A DNA stretch of 64,000 nt from NCBI GenBank assembly GCA_013365325.1, contig JABVXV010000147.1, positions 82,615 to 146,614 on the forward strand, read 5' to 3'. Below the pieces are notes generated by a model, which searched no databases, had not been told where the DNA came from, and was given only the letters and a program-made list of their open reading frames with translations. Each line of letters opens with the position of its first letter. Positions within the stretch are counted from its first letter, which is position 1. Positions 41,701 through 53,217 of the stretch are shown here, in pieces. The position numbers and the translations under genes are program-made. This DNA is from Dipetalonema caudispina (lineage: Eukaryota > Nematoda > Chromadorea > Rhabditida > Onchocercidae).

Positions 41701-44700
41701 TACAATTGAAGAAAAACGGAAATAAACAATGAAAGCAAATGAATCATTCAACAAACCATATTTAGTAAAGTAATGAGATAACAACATATTGCAAATCAAC
41801 GACAGGAACTAAAAGAAATAGCAAAAATCATGTTGATCTAATTCTCGAATGTTCCCAGTTCTCCATTACCTAACACAAAATTTAACCGCCCTTTCTCGAA
41901 ATGATCTTACGGCAAGATGCACTAGAGAATTCAAACATATAAACAGATTTAACTGTTTCAATGAAAACATCTGAAAACATGAAGGAAACAGTTCCCACAA
42001 CTACAGCCAATCACAAAGCAAGCAAAAAATCACCCAAATATATGACACATCAAGTAAGTGGTATCTTCAATTTTCTGGACTTCTGCTTCTTCAATCCATT
42101 TTTCGTTAACCTGGGTTTCTATCGTTTCTGTATCTGCACATTCCGTTTGTCCATATTGTAGTGATGTTCGCTTTTCATCAACAAAATTACTGACCGGCCA
42201 TGAATTAGAGTCCAGTTCAACAACGGTTGGAACTTCTGATGCAGATAATTTATTCCGTGGGACCACCTAAAGTTTATCATCAACTGCTACCAAAAAATTG
42301 CAAGTAAAATTTACGAAAAGATGGAGGGGCTTGGGGGGAGGACCTGAAGAAATTAAAGATTTGACAAACTTCTTAAGAAGTTATACTCAGAAAGAAGTGA
42401 GTCTCCGGAGTTAAAGAACGTAATGAAACTATGACAGCATTCCTTCAAAATAATACTAAATTGAAAAGAAGCGTGTGCATCAGAAAAACAAACTATCGTA
42501 ATTTTTAAAAACTTCCTCATGCAACTATGACCAATAGATCAAAAAGCCAACATTACTTTAATACAAATACCTCGAAATGTCTCATGGATAGAAAAGATTC
42601 AAAATGATAGCAAATACTTTAGTAATAAACAATAAGAGCAAACTTGAGCTTTCTTCATCCTCTTCACCTTTGTATAACTATCAGAATTAATCTGATGGGG
42701 AACTGACGCTGAAACGCGTTGTTGCAGCGACACTGTCCCCGCGCCATTATCTATGCGCATTCGATTACGTCGTTTGGGCATTTTTTCAGGCATTGAATGT
42801 TCCAATTCTCTAAAAGACTTTTTTTTTTTTTTTCATAAATTTTGATTCATCCTGAATTACCTGCAAAAGAACATATGGGAAATGGCAAGCTCTGAATGCA
42901 ATTTCGTTCACGGCAAAAGCAATCTGATGAAAATATGAAGCGCTAAACAATATTCCTATGCAGCAGATCAACAGGAACGATTTAACTAACACCATGAAAT
43001 CAACTGCTACGAGTCGCCCTGTAAAGTATGAATCACTAAAACAGTAAACATACCGTGATTCACAATCAAGATCTGCAGATTTCCAAGTAAGTTCATCTTT
43101 CACAGTAACGAAGGAATCTCCAACAACTCGTTCAGTACTTATAAGCAACTGAAATATTTCATAAAAAACCTTTTTCAGAAATCTATTCAAGTATGGGACC
43201 AGTGAAATAAATCACACCTTCATTTTTTCCGTATTTGTGCACTCGAAGTTTTGTTTTCTCAGTCTTTTCCGTGGTGACACTTCCACAGCTCCCGCAACAG
43301 CAACCTTAGATACAATACAAATTACAAATAAACAAATCTTCTGTGATGGCTCATGGATTCAATACACATCTCTACCCTGATATGAGATTTCGTAGTTCAT
43401 TTTTTCCATTGCAATAAGCGAACGTTTATCTGACAAAAAAAAAAATGGAATATGTCTAACCTGATCTGAAAAAGTCTTCGTGTTTTGCACAACGTTTCCA
43501 ATGAGTATAGCAGGCGTTTTCCTACCAAAGATTCCGCGAGCATCAGGTGATATGCATGGTGTGCCACTCAGCATGCGACTGTCACTTGTGCGCTTGAAAC
43601 ACATTAAACTGAAAAATGAAACAAAGGATGTAGGATAGAATACATCAAGCGTTAAAAGTTTGAACAAAGCAAAAACTTGCCCCGAATTGTCTTTCACTGC
43701 AGCCAAGGGAGATGCCAGTACTTCCTGATATGGGCCTGTATGAGGATGAGCTTCTGCAACAATTAAGCGACGCACCGCAGAGACAGAACCTGAAAAAGTT
43801 GTGCACTCCTCAAGAAACATAGAATATCTGTGAAAAACCATTACATGCTCAAACTCGTCTCTGCTGCAGCATTAAGGTTACCTGACTCTCGATTTTTGCG
43901 CAAAATAGTAGGTCGAGCGCTTGGTCCAGGATATGAGGTACCAGGTATGCCATCATGCTGTCCTGCAGAAACAGGAATACATGTGTCATGCAGTGAAGTA
44001 ACAGATGAAGCAGAGGCGGAACACGCTAGGTTTACAGTTGGTGTGGGTATCATGACAGGTTTCATATCCGTTCTTTCATCAGAAACACGTGTTACTACCT
44101 TCGCACCACGTAAGAAGTCCTGAATCGAATAAGATTTTACAAAACAAACAGAAAAGAAAATCTCTTGATGGAACAGAAAAAATCTGCTCTTTTCCCAATC
44201 TTCTAAATTATAACCATTCCAGGAAGCGCAATTGTCTTTTGCAATAAATGCACTCTCATTTCAATATCAACTTCTGAGATATATCAAAATATAATAAGAG
44301 AATGCAAAGAAACGCTGAGTTTCTCAGTGCCTAATACATGCCTGCAAAATAATTTGCTAAGACATGATAAAACGTACCGCGCTGCTTATAATTGGATTAA
44401 CTCGAACAGAGTTTCGAACTGGTATATCGCCAACACCAACAACACTTCGACCAGATGTCAAATATCGACTTAAAAAGAGTGAAATGAATAAATTAATTGA
44501 ATTAGTTGATTTAAAATCTCACACAAAAAGATTTAGTTTTCGGCCTGGAAACCAACTAACTGAAAATCAGTTCATTTGTAGGTCATAACCCCATGCAACG
44601 AAAAGAAAAGGACATCATTTCTTCAGTCTGTAGATCCAACGACTGAAAAAACAAGCGGCTATGAAAGATTAAATAAAGCAGTTATGAAAATCAATCTCAA

Positions 44701-45790
44701 GCAAAATGTCAAACCGTGAATCGATGTTCCCACAGTTTGCAAAAGCAACTGGAGAAGACCGAACAACGCGTGATTCTTCCAATTCCAGAGCACGCGATGG
44801 CGATAAGGAAAGAACAGGTTGCTGGGCACTTGCTAAATGTAAATTATGTTGTTGTTGAAGATACACTGTCGTCATAGGACTACCACTTAATTGGGCAATA
44901 TCATCTGAAAATAAATAAACATTACTTAATTCAAAAAAGATTTATAACGGCTTAAACAAGTACAGCGTATTTTCATTCCTACCATTATTGATGGCTCTAC
45001 CACTAAAATGTTCAAACTGATTGCCACTTAAAATTTTTTAAAGTACCATGGAAAGTTTCGAAAACAATACAACATTATTCTCAGCTTGCTGTAAGCCATT
45101 GTCTTTATGAAGAAACAAAAGATTTTCTCATAAATGAAATGGACTATGTTCGACAGAATTTGATTACGAACTCAGAAAAATAGACCCTTATTAAACTAAC
45201 ATGATTTCAAAAATGAATGGGCAGCTCCAACTGGACGTATGGTAACTAATTTAGAACGACTAGGAACTGTAGTAGCGCACTGTGGAACAGAAGAAACTGA
45301 CGTTGTTCCATACGCATGTATCATTTTTTGATTACCGTTTGAGCAACCTGCTGGAAATGGCGCATTTGCTTGGCTCCTTATGTATGTCTATAAATAAGCT
45401 TATCTGGTAAACTTTATGTAGCAAATAATACACAGTGGAAAATATATGCGATAGGCTGGTTTTAACTGATAAAGAAACAACAAATTTATGATACCACTGA
45501 GCATCTGGAAATGTAAAAACCAACCTTGACAAACTGACGTGAATTCTGCTGTAGAGCAACATTCGGCACAACTGGAGCGATTCGAGCTATGGGAACACTG
45601 ACTGACTGTTGGAAGAAGCGTCGACCATCTCTCTTAAAATTGAAAGAAATGAATATTTAAGAAGTTCGATATCAACAGCTTAATTCTCTCTATATGAACA
45701 GAGGTTGGACAAAATAAATAAAATGTATTAAACTCACTCTTTCCACTTCATCAACAGATGGCATGGTCTCATCGCAAGTTAAATCTGAAA
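38768..45790 (-). CDS. Large nuclear protein, possibly Sin3-complex SAP130-like
   Basis: Twenty-one exons join without a phase break, from 45738-45790 through 45525-45632, 45201-45387, 44715-44904, 44378-44468, 43882-44119, 43681-43789, 43461-43608, 43218-43304, 43054-43148, 42668-42809, 42034-42266, 41536-41686, 41235-41366, 41010-41026, 40870-40903, 40643-40828, 40173-40539, 39888-40051, 39263-39444 to 38768-39011 (TAG), about 1,051 aa. An in-frame ATG is at 45,764, but the first exon opens with an acceptor, so upstream sequence is missing. The long Ser/Thr/Val-rich N-terminal half holds RPTILRKN and, later, SPRKRLRKQ. From memory, both resemble human SAP130, whose length is similar. The C-terminal part is charged and helical with KR-rich patches (GRKRKKKDD, NRKKKRIGG). 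If correct, it would be a histone deacetylase corepressor subunit. The identity is tentative; the exon chain is firmer. Confidence 0.65.
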
Positions 45791-46595
45791 CTGTAATAAC
45801 AATAACGTACCACAATTAAATTAATTCTACATAGTGGTCACCACTTCTGCAATCTGGAGGTTAAGTTTTATTGAGTGGAAATCAGAGACACAATTTTGGA
45901 ACTTACCACGAGACATAGTAGACTGTTATACGAGAAGTCTACATCAAGCGGACAAAGATTTCTGGAAAAGAATGCACTTTAAACCACTCAATGGAAAATT
46001 ACTACATTACACAAAACACAAACGGACCCTGAAACAGCACAGTTCTGCTACAAAAACGTGAGAAATGTCGCGATTCATCAACAGAAATAACCAATAAGTA
46101 TGAAGAAAGCGTTAAGTATTCCAAACGAGACAAACGAAGTGCACAAGGGTGAAAATTTTGAAGAGTTTGTAATGAGGAAATGTCGCTGCTAACAGTCATC
46201 AACCTCACGAAATTATGGACGACGACACAGTTCAGATTAAGAGGTGACGAAAAGTGTCGTTATGTATATGAAAGGCAAAGGTTGTATAATCATAAAGATG
46301 AACTGAAATATAAGTAATCAGCGAGATGTGAGCAACCTTGTAAGATGAGTGTAACAAAACAACCAATACTACAAGGAAATGCAATGCAGTGTGCTTCTTA
46401 ATCGTAGCATCACTGCATGTAGTGCTTGCGTCACCAGCGCTGAAGTCATCCTTAACCCTAGTCGGATGCTTCTGCAATAAAACAACGGGAAATATCAAGC
46501 GAAATGTAGCCAAGAAGAGATATCTGGAATGAATGCATTCAAAATTGCAAGAAATAGCCAGCGAACACAAATTTCACGCGACACAAATTCACGAT

Positions 46596-46628
46596 CAGCA
46601 GCAGCAGCAGCAGCAGCGGCAGCAGCAG
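46596..46628. repeat. CAG trinucleotide repeat, 11 units with one CGG
   Basis: Seven CAG units, one CGG and three more CAG units. On the plus strand this reads poly-Gln or poly-Ala according to frame; on the minus strand it reads poly-Ala or poly-Leu/Cys. No gene model covers it, so it is either in a 5' UTR or promoter or in an unresolved first exon of a neighbour. Confidence 0.9.
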
Positions 46629-48786
46629 AAAAACGACAGCAAGCATTGCAAATATTGCGCCCATTCGATGCTATCGAATTTACTGACAGCTGCGGTTCTC
46701 GTCCTCCTGCTCTCTGCAATCAGCACTACCCTCTCTGTCCTCCTCTTCATCTCTTTTCTTGATATGTAGAGAAGAGAAGATACCAGTTTTGTTCGACAAG
46801 GCGGAGAAAGAGCACTGGAGAGTATCGTTCTCCTTCTTTTATGTGCTTATATCACATCATACAAGAAAAGGGCATGGTTAGCAGTATGTCCCGGAGATGG
46901 ATGCAGTTGCGCTTTGTATCTGCAATTCTTGAATATTTGCTAATAAAGGTGTAGGGCCATGAAAGGTTGACCTCAGGTCACACAAATCTCCAGTCCTTCC
47001 TTGCTTCTTTAATTCAGTATTCACACGTGTCTTCAGTGGGACACATCCTCAATATGTAAACCTCTCCACACCTATACTGCTACAAGATTAATTCTCATTC
47101 AAACACTATGTTTGGCTTTTTGTTTTTTTTTTTTTCTTTTTTTTTTCTTGCTAATTGTAGGTATTACAGGAAAACAAATTGTAGGGAGGCGATAAAAGCA
47201 TGCTTCAGTCGCGATGTGGTATATTGATATTACACACAGAAATAAACAGTTGTCGAAATGAGTAGTCAATAAGTACTGGTTACTGGAACGGTCGATAATT
47301 TTGACGTAGTACGGCGATCGTGGAGACTGGCAGACGACGGCGTGCGGTGGAGTGGTGGCTTTGAGCGGATGATTGGCGAGAGAGTCGCAGAGAAGCGTCG
47401 CGATGGCGAGAAGTTTGTGCATTGCCTTAGAGAACAGATTGCACAAAGTTCGACATATTCTGGGTAAGGGACCTTTTGTGCTGTGTATCGTCACTGGTTG
47501 GTATGAATGGCTATTGGTATAATGTGGTGCTTCTTGAGCACTGGTCAATTCATTCTCCTTATCACTAAATTATGGAAGCGAGAGGAATTCATTCAACTAC
47601 CAATGCTACTATTGCACTTTGTGCCGCAAAGACTAAATCGCAGCCTCCCTTCAGTATTTCAGCATATTTATCCACTCGCATCCCAGTACCTCGTCCTCAG
47701 GAACATATGTTGACCTGTTTTGCAATCTCCCGTCGCGAAAATTATTGCCGTTTAGTTTATCTCAAAATAACATTAACTGAACGTCATCTCTGAGAGGCTT
47801 ATAGATAGGAACTAGACTGCTATGACTTTCTAAATACTGTAACCCCGTACAACAACAGTACAGTAAAAGCTGAAAAGACTCACTTCCTTAAATTTCTTAC
47901 CTAACATGAGGATCACAGAACACAGTTTATTCGAACTATTTTAGCCGAAATTAAGACATGTTACAAATATTTGTACATAAAACAGTCATTATTTCAGCAT
48001 AATACATTATATCAGTGAGGACAAATTGAAAGTGAACGAAGTATAGAAAATGAAATTGTTAGTGTTCAAAAACTCTCTTCAGCAAAAGTAATTTTAATAA
48101 ACGTAGGAGAGTGATGTTATATGTTCAAGGTGTATTATTATGCTGAAATAATAACTGCTCGGGGTCATGTTCGTCTTATGTAAGTCATTGAACATCCTTA
48201 CATTTCGGTAAGATATACGAGGTTACTTTGCTTTAGCATAAATTACGTACGAACACTTCAAGTCATAAATTTTCCTCTTCAGCTCTACAAATCCATCTGC
48301 ACATCCTGATAATGAAAACATGCCCCCTTTATAGCTGATTACGGATAACAGAACCCTCCCAATCGCAAGCAAACCTAAGGCTCCAAAACGGTCGTACTAT
48401 CGTCTACTCGACGATAGACCACTTCAAGCGCGAAAATTCGTACGGCTATCGTGTGAAATTTGTTGTCTCTGATCGAGAGAAATACGAGAAATATGTGGAT
48501 TAGAGACGTAGGTCGCAAGGTTCATTTTTCAAGTAGCTGATATTATTTGTTGTTTTTGCTATGAGGAAGATTTGTGTGTTTGATACTTTGTGAAATTCGT
48601 AGGCGTCAAATATTACATTAAAAAATGATCGCGAATTTGAAAACAATCTTCGTTAAGAACTCATATATGATATTGTTTATATGTTAATTCATTGTAGGTT
48701 TTTCGAGGTGCTCAGACTGGAAGACGTCCTAGCCTTAGTATTTGAAACATGAAAATCGTTCTCGCCCACTTAGCTTTCTTTTTCAG

Positions 48787-48806
48787 AGCTAAAAAAAAGT
48801 TGGTTT
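48787..48806 (+). promoter_or_regulatory. Candidate trans-splice acceptor and short 5' UTR
   Basis: TTTCTTTTTCAG ends at 48,786, 20 nt before the first ATG (48,807). It is a good nematode 3' splice site with no upstream coding exon evident, as expected for SL1 trans-splicing. The leader is also open in the same frame (ELKKSWF), so a coding exon upstream is not ruled out. Confidence 0.45.
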
Positions 48807-51800
48807 ATGATGCCACTTGTACTTGAAGGAGTAGCACCTGAACAGACGCTGGTCTTATTGAAATTGGAAGATGCTCGTGATCTTCATCAAGCACTAAGGG
48901 CGCTCGATTTTCGAGAGGTGGTACTATTGGTCATTATAAAACTGATAGTATATGTGTAAGCAATGTACTAGAAACCAAGGTTGTTCTGGTTTTCAATGCA
49001 ATGTTCTTGGTGTTACTGAGTCATACGAGATCCTCTGTATTCCTCTGTTCTATCTTCATTGGTCGTTTTTCACATTCGTTGGCCGTGTTATTATAATATA
49101 ATAGTTCTGTAGAGGCTAGTTTGATTTTTTTTTCTGGGAAATCAGTCAAAAAAGTTTGCATCTCTGGTGATTTTTCTTGCAGAATGTTTGGTTGGAAGTA
49201 ATGGTGAACATTTACTTCTGGTCCAAGTTGACATAACTATCGTGTTAAAGCCGTCATCAGTCCTAGTTATGTAAGCAAATTGTCTTCTTACTTTCGGTTC
49301 CTAGAAAACATCTTTCTAATTGTATGCTCGCTGTAAATACCGCATCATTCACGAATAGCACGTAGTTTTTTACACTTGTTGTTCATGCTTCTAATCATTT
49401 AACCTTTTTCCCAGTGGAGTGAAAAGATATCATAACATAGCGACATTCTTACACTTCTTCATTGATATGCGAATTAGAGAGGAGAACAAAGTGATACTTC
49501 GTGTTTCATTTCTTTTACTAATAATTTGACGTAATACTTACCAGTTCCTTCGTCTGCAAGAGTTTGAAACACATTATCTGTCTGACTCACTATTGTCTAC
49601 GAAAAGATGCAAAGAGATGATTTTTCTTGCATGTTCTATCACTGTGGGAGAAGATATGAAACATGCTGTTAGATTTTTATTCGAATATATTCTGTTCTTA
49701 CAACTGCTGTCCATGAAGGCATTCAGTGACATGGCAACTCGGTTGAGCCCTTTATTGAAATGTGAGAACTAGTATGTCGGGTGACAATTTTTTCGACTTT
49801 ACCCTTTTTATGTAAAAGAGTGGTCTTCAGCTCCATTCCATTATTAAGTATGATCTTTTCAGCCAGTTAATCTAACGACAAAAACCTTTCATGTTTCTCT
49901 GCGTTGACGAAGTCATTATCTTTACCGATAGCTTTCTGTTTTCATATGAAAGGCTATATTTTATGCCTCACATTCAAAACTTGTATTGTTTAGAAGCTTG
50001 AATTTAAGTGGTCGAACATCAATACTAAACTCGACTGGGATCACCTAAAACTTTTACTGATTATTTGCATGCTAATTCGTTCGATATCCTCTTCCTTCAA
50101 ACTTTACTTTGTTACGTGATGCATCAGCAATTTCTTTCTATACGCTTGCAAATTTATGTTTCCGAATTTAGTGCAGAGTGCCTTTAACAGCTGTAGTTGT
50201 AAAGGTACGTATTGTCTTCTTTAAGAAAGGATATTCGATACTTATGTTGTTACCTCTTTCCATAGTTCACTGCTTTGAATAATTGTTCCGAAAATTATAG
50301 AACTGCTAATCTTTCCCTCCTTCGGTAAGCTAGTCTGATTGGACTCCATTTCGCACTAATTTCCTATCTCTAAATTCCTAAACACAAGGTATGGAGTTTT
50401 AGTACCTTGTTTATAACCGCGAACTATTCTTGTTTGAAACATTTGGCAATCTTTTCCCATGTTGAAACAGAATATCCTAGGATTTCTCAATTTGCACTGA
50501 GTTATCTTTCAAGAGATATTCGCTCTTTACTTATCTCCGCCACACATTCCATTCTCAGTTCTATTTTGTTGAGCCAAAATGTTATTGACATGCAGTTTGT
50601 CAGATTCCCTTACCCATGATTATCTTTCTCATGTTATTTGTCAATTTCAAATTTCTCAGCTGGTTCGAAAAAAAAAAAAATCGTACCCATACAAATTCCG
50701 CATCTTATTTCTCCGTCACTACTTTATGGCCGTATTTACATAAGCTTTGATTTTATTTAGTCATAGGACTCTGAACCTAAATGTTATCGCTGGCCGTGGA
50801 AAGACTTACACTGGACGGTTTCTAGGGCTTTCATATATCTCGCAGGAATAGAATCCAGCAGTTCATGGAAAGCGAAATTCTTAGTAATGGTTTTAAAAAC
50901 CTTCCGTTGCATTAAAAACAGTTTTCTAAGCACTGACTCCCATTAAAGTTGGTATAAAATGCCTCTAATTGAGTACCGTCTTTCGACATGTTTCTCAACA
51001 AACCAAAAATTATACAACTTGAAATAGGTAATCGATGTATTTATCCTTTATTAACCTCTGTATAATTACACAGAATTGAGAATATGCTCCTTCATGGTTC
51101 ACTCCTTTCATGTGCTGATATGAGTAAGCACTGTAAGACTCTATGGGACAGGCAAAAATTGTGCATTTAAAAATCAACACAAAATGGTTTGAGAGGACTG
51201 TTACCTTAAATTGTTCGTTTGCTTTTTTATACTGTGATTTCATTAAAATAAATTGATTTAAACAGAATGAATCTTCCAGTTCAGATGTCGATAACGTCTC
51301 CTCTCGCCATCTTTTTATCAGTCTTTGTGTAGTGGAAATTCTGAATGTGTTAAATGTGTCGAAACTGTAGGCTACATGTTTACAGAGCCTTTCTTGATTC
51401 TTTTGAAAAAGGCCTACAATGCGGTTAATTATTTCACCGACTCACTAGTTGTTACACAAAAGCAGAGGTTTAATTATTTCGAACAGTAGCTGAATCAAGT
51501 ATTGATTGTTCTTTTAAGGTATAAAGTCAAGCATTCTTTTAGAATTGTGTTATCGATATTAGCAAGAATGGTTTACGAATCGTCGTGGACGACCAGAATT
51601 GTGTGCAAGGAATCGCTTACTTCAAAAGCGATTTATTTACTGAGTTTATCCTAAATGAAGATGTTGTGACGTTTCGCATACCTCTGTGTATTTTCACGGT
51701 TATTTTTGTCCACTTACAGCATACTTTTCCCTTCAGTTACGCTTCTCAATTTCACTAATTATTTTTCTGCGAATTATCAGTTTGTCACAGATACGCAAGA

Positions 51801-52942
51801 AGTATTAAAGTGCTAAGTTGCTACGGTATATCTATCTCCCTCTTTTTTATTTGCAGGAATGCTTAAGCGCCTTTGGTATTGGAGTCAGTACAGTTCTGAA
51901 AATGACTTACGATGGTTATGGTGAACCTCTCAAAGTTATGCTCGAAAAGGATGGGATTGTTGCAAGGTGCTTAATCAAGACCCAAAATCCAGATGTAGTA
52001 AGCGATTTCCAGTTCTTTTAATGGACTTATTAAATTGAAACAAAAACTGAAAGATTTTTCTTATGTCTGTACGAAATCTGTTTAGGTACTTGATTTTGAT
52101 TTCAATCCCGCTGGTGTTGCTGCAAAAGTTATAATGAAGCCATGGATGCTGAAAGAAACATTTCATGAGCTTGACCAGAGCAGCTCGTCCGTTGGTTTCA
52201 GAGTTGACCGATTTTCCTTGAGCGTAATCACGGAAGGAGATCTGGGTAAAATCAAGGTTCATTTTGCACTTAAATATCATGTGTAGTGGAGGTCTTGTAA
52301 CATAGGGCAGTTTTTTATTACTTACTTGAAGCACTTTAATCTGGGTCTAGGGTGTCCGGTTTTTTGTGCCATATTTTTCACTGTTTTTACTTGTCGAGAT
52401 ATGCTCACACTTATTTGCAGACGAAATTTCCACATTATTCTGAGCAAATCGAACGATTGGAATGTAAGCAGGATGTCGAGTTTACCTATAGGCTCAGTTT
52501 GGTAAAGCGGATGATTCCTTCGTTAAATATCTGCAGTAAGGTGAAGATACTTTGGTATAAGGTTATAATCACTTAAATTTCTCTAAAGAGTATTGACTGT
52601 CGAGAAATTTCGTGAAGAAGAGTATTTTATTACATGACTTCTTTTAGTTATCTCTCCGTATTGATTACCGAGGCATATTGTCTATACAATTCATGGTGGA
52701 GCGTAATGAAAATAACCATGTTTTTCTTGAATTCTTTGTAAGTTTGTTTTCATTATATTCCATGTAAAAAGTCGTCAGAATGTCTCGACGATTGTACATC
52801 AAACACGTTTTTTAAATGTCAGCTGAATTGATTGATTCCATGAGTCGGATTTATGGAAGTCAGACTGGAATTTAAGTGTTTTGCTTTTCAGTGTATACCT
52901 GATATCCCTACATCAGAAGAAGAAAATATCTCTATGGATTAG
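48807..52942 (+). CDS. mrt-2: RAD1 homologue, 9-1-1 checkpoint clamp subunit (C. elegans MRT-2)
   Basis: Seven exons, all joined in phase 0: 48807-48917, 51543-51698, 51857-51997, 52086-52256, 52421-52540, 52648-52737, 52892-52942, giving 279 aa, the usual RAD1 length. Recognisable blocks in order: LEDARDLHQALRALDFRE, NGLRIVVDDQNCVQGIAYF, ECLSAFGIG, MTYDGYGEPLKVMLEKDG, LDFDF, FRVDRFSLSVITEGDLG, LSLRIDYRGILSIQFMVE, FLEFFCIPDIP. These follow human RAD1 through both PCNA-like lobes. RAD1 pairs with RAD9 and HUS1 in the ring that recruits ATR signalling to damaged DNA. In C. elegans, MRT-2 is needed for germline immortality and telomere maintenance. The donor of exon 1 could be GTGGTA (48,918) or GTACTA three bases later, changing one residue. 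Intron 1 is 2.6 kb, while the others are only 88 to 164 nt. Confidence 0.93.
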
Positions 52943-53217
52943 TGCTGCATTATATTTGGATTGTGATCATTTTGGAAGGAACTTAAAAAAATACTTGCTA
53001 TAGCCGGGTTTTTTCATTGCGTACCAACAGTTTGAATTTTTTGAAAACCAAGTTATATATTTATTTTTTTGCAGTCGAGCTTATCTATACACAGGGTTAT
53101 GATTAGGAAAACAGTGAGGGAAGCTATATTCTGATACTTAATTGTTTGAAGATTTAAAGTCAAAATCCATGTGGCCTCTTAATCTAGTCTTTTAATCAGT
53201 TATGACAAGTGTTTCAT

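Larger units (their letters stand above)
45791..48806. other. Intergenic/promoter region between divergent genes
   Basis: Lies between the SAP130-like gene (-) and the RAD1 gene (+), so it probably carries both promoters. GC is higher than in the rest of the window around 46,590-47,720. A minus-strand acceptor TTGCAG near 46,474 opens a frame (KHPTRVKDDFSAGDAS) that could be an upstream exon of the SAP130-like gene, but I could not link it in phase. Confidence 0.4.

Noticed and set aside
43359..43841. 160-codon minus-strand open frame as a single gene
   Set aside because: It is the fusion of two SAP130-like exons read through an intron; the intron boundaries (43,681 to 43,608) restore a consistent phase.
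47099..47548. 149-codon minus-strand open frame
   Set aside because: It is the longest of the uncalled frames, but it ends in a Lys run from a T-rich tract, has no motif, and lies in the higher-GC promoter region where long chance frames are expected.
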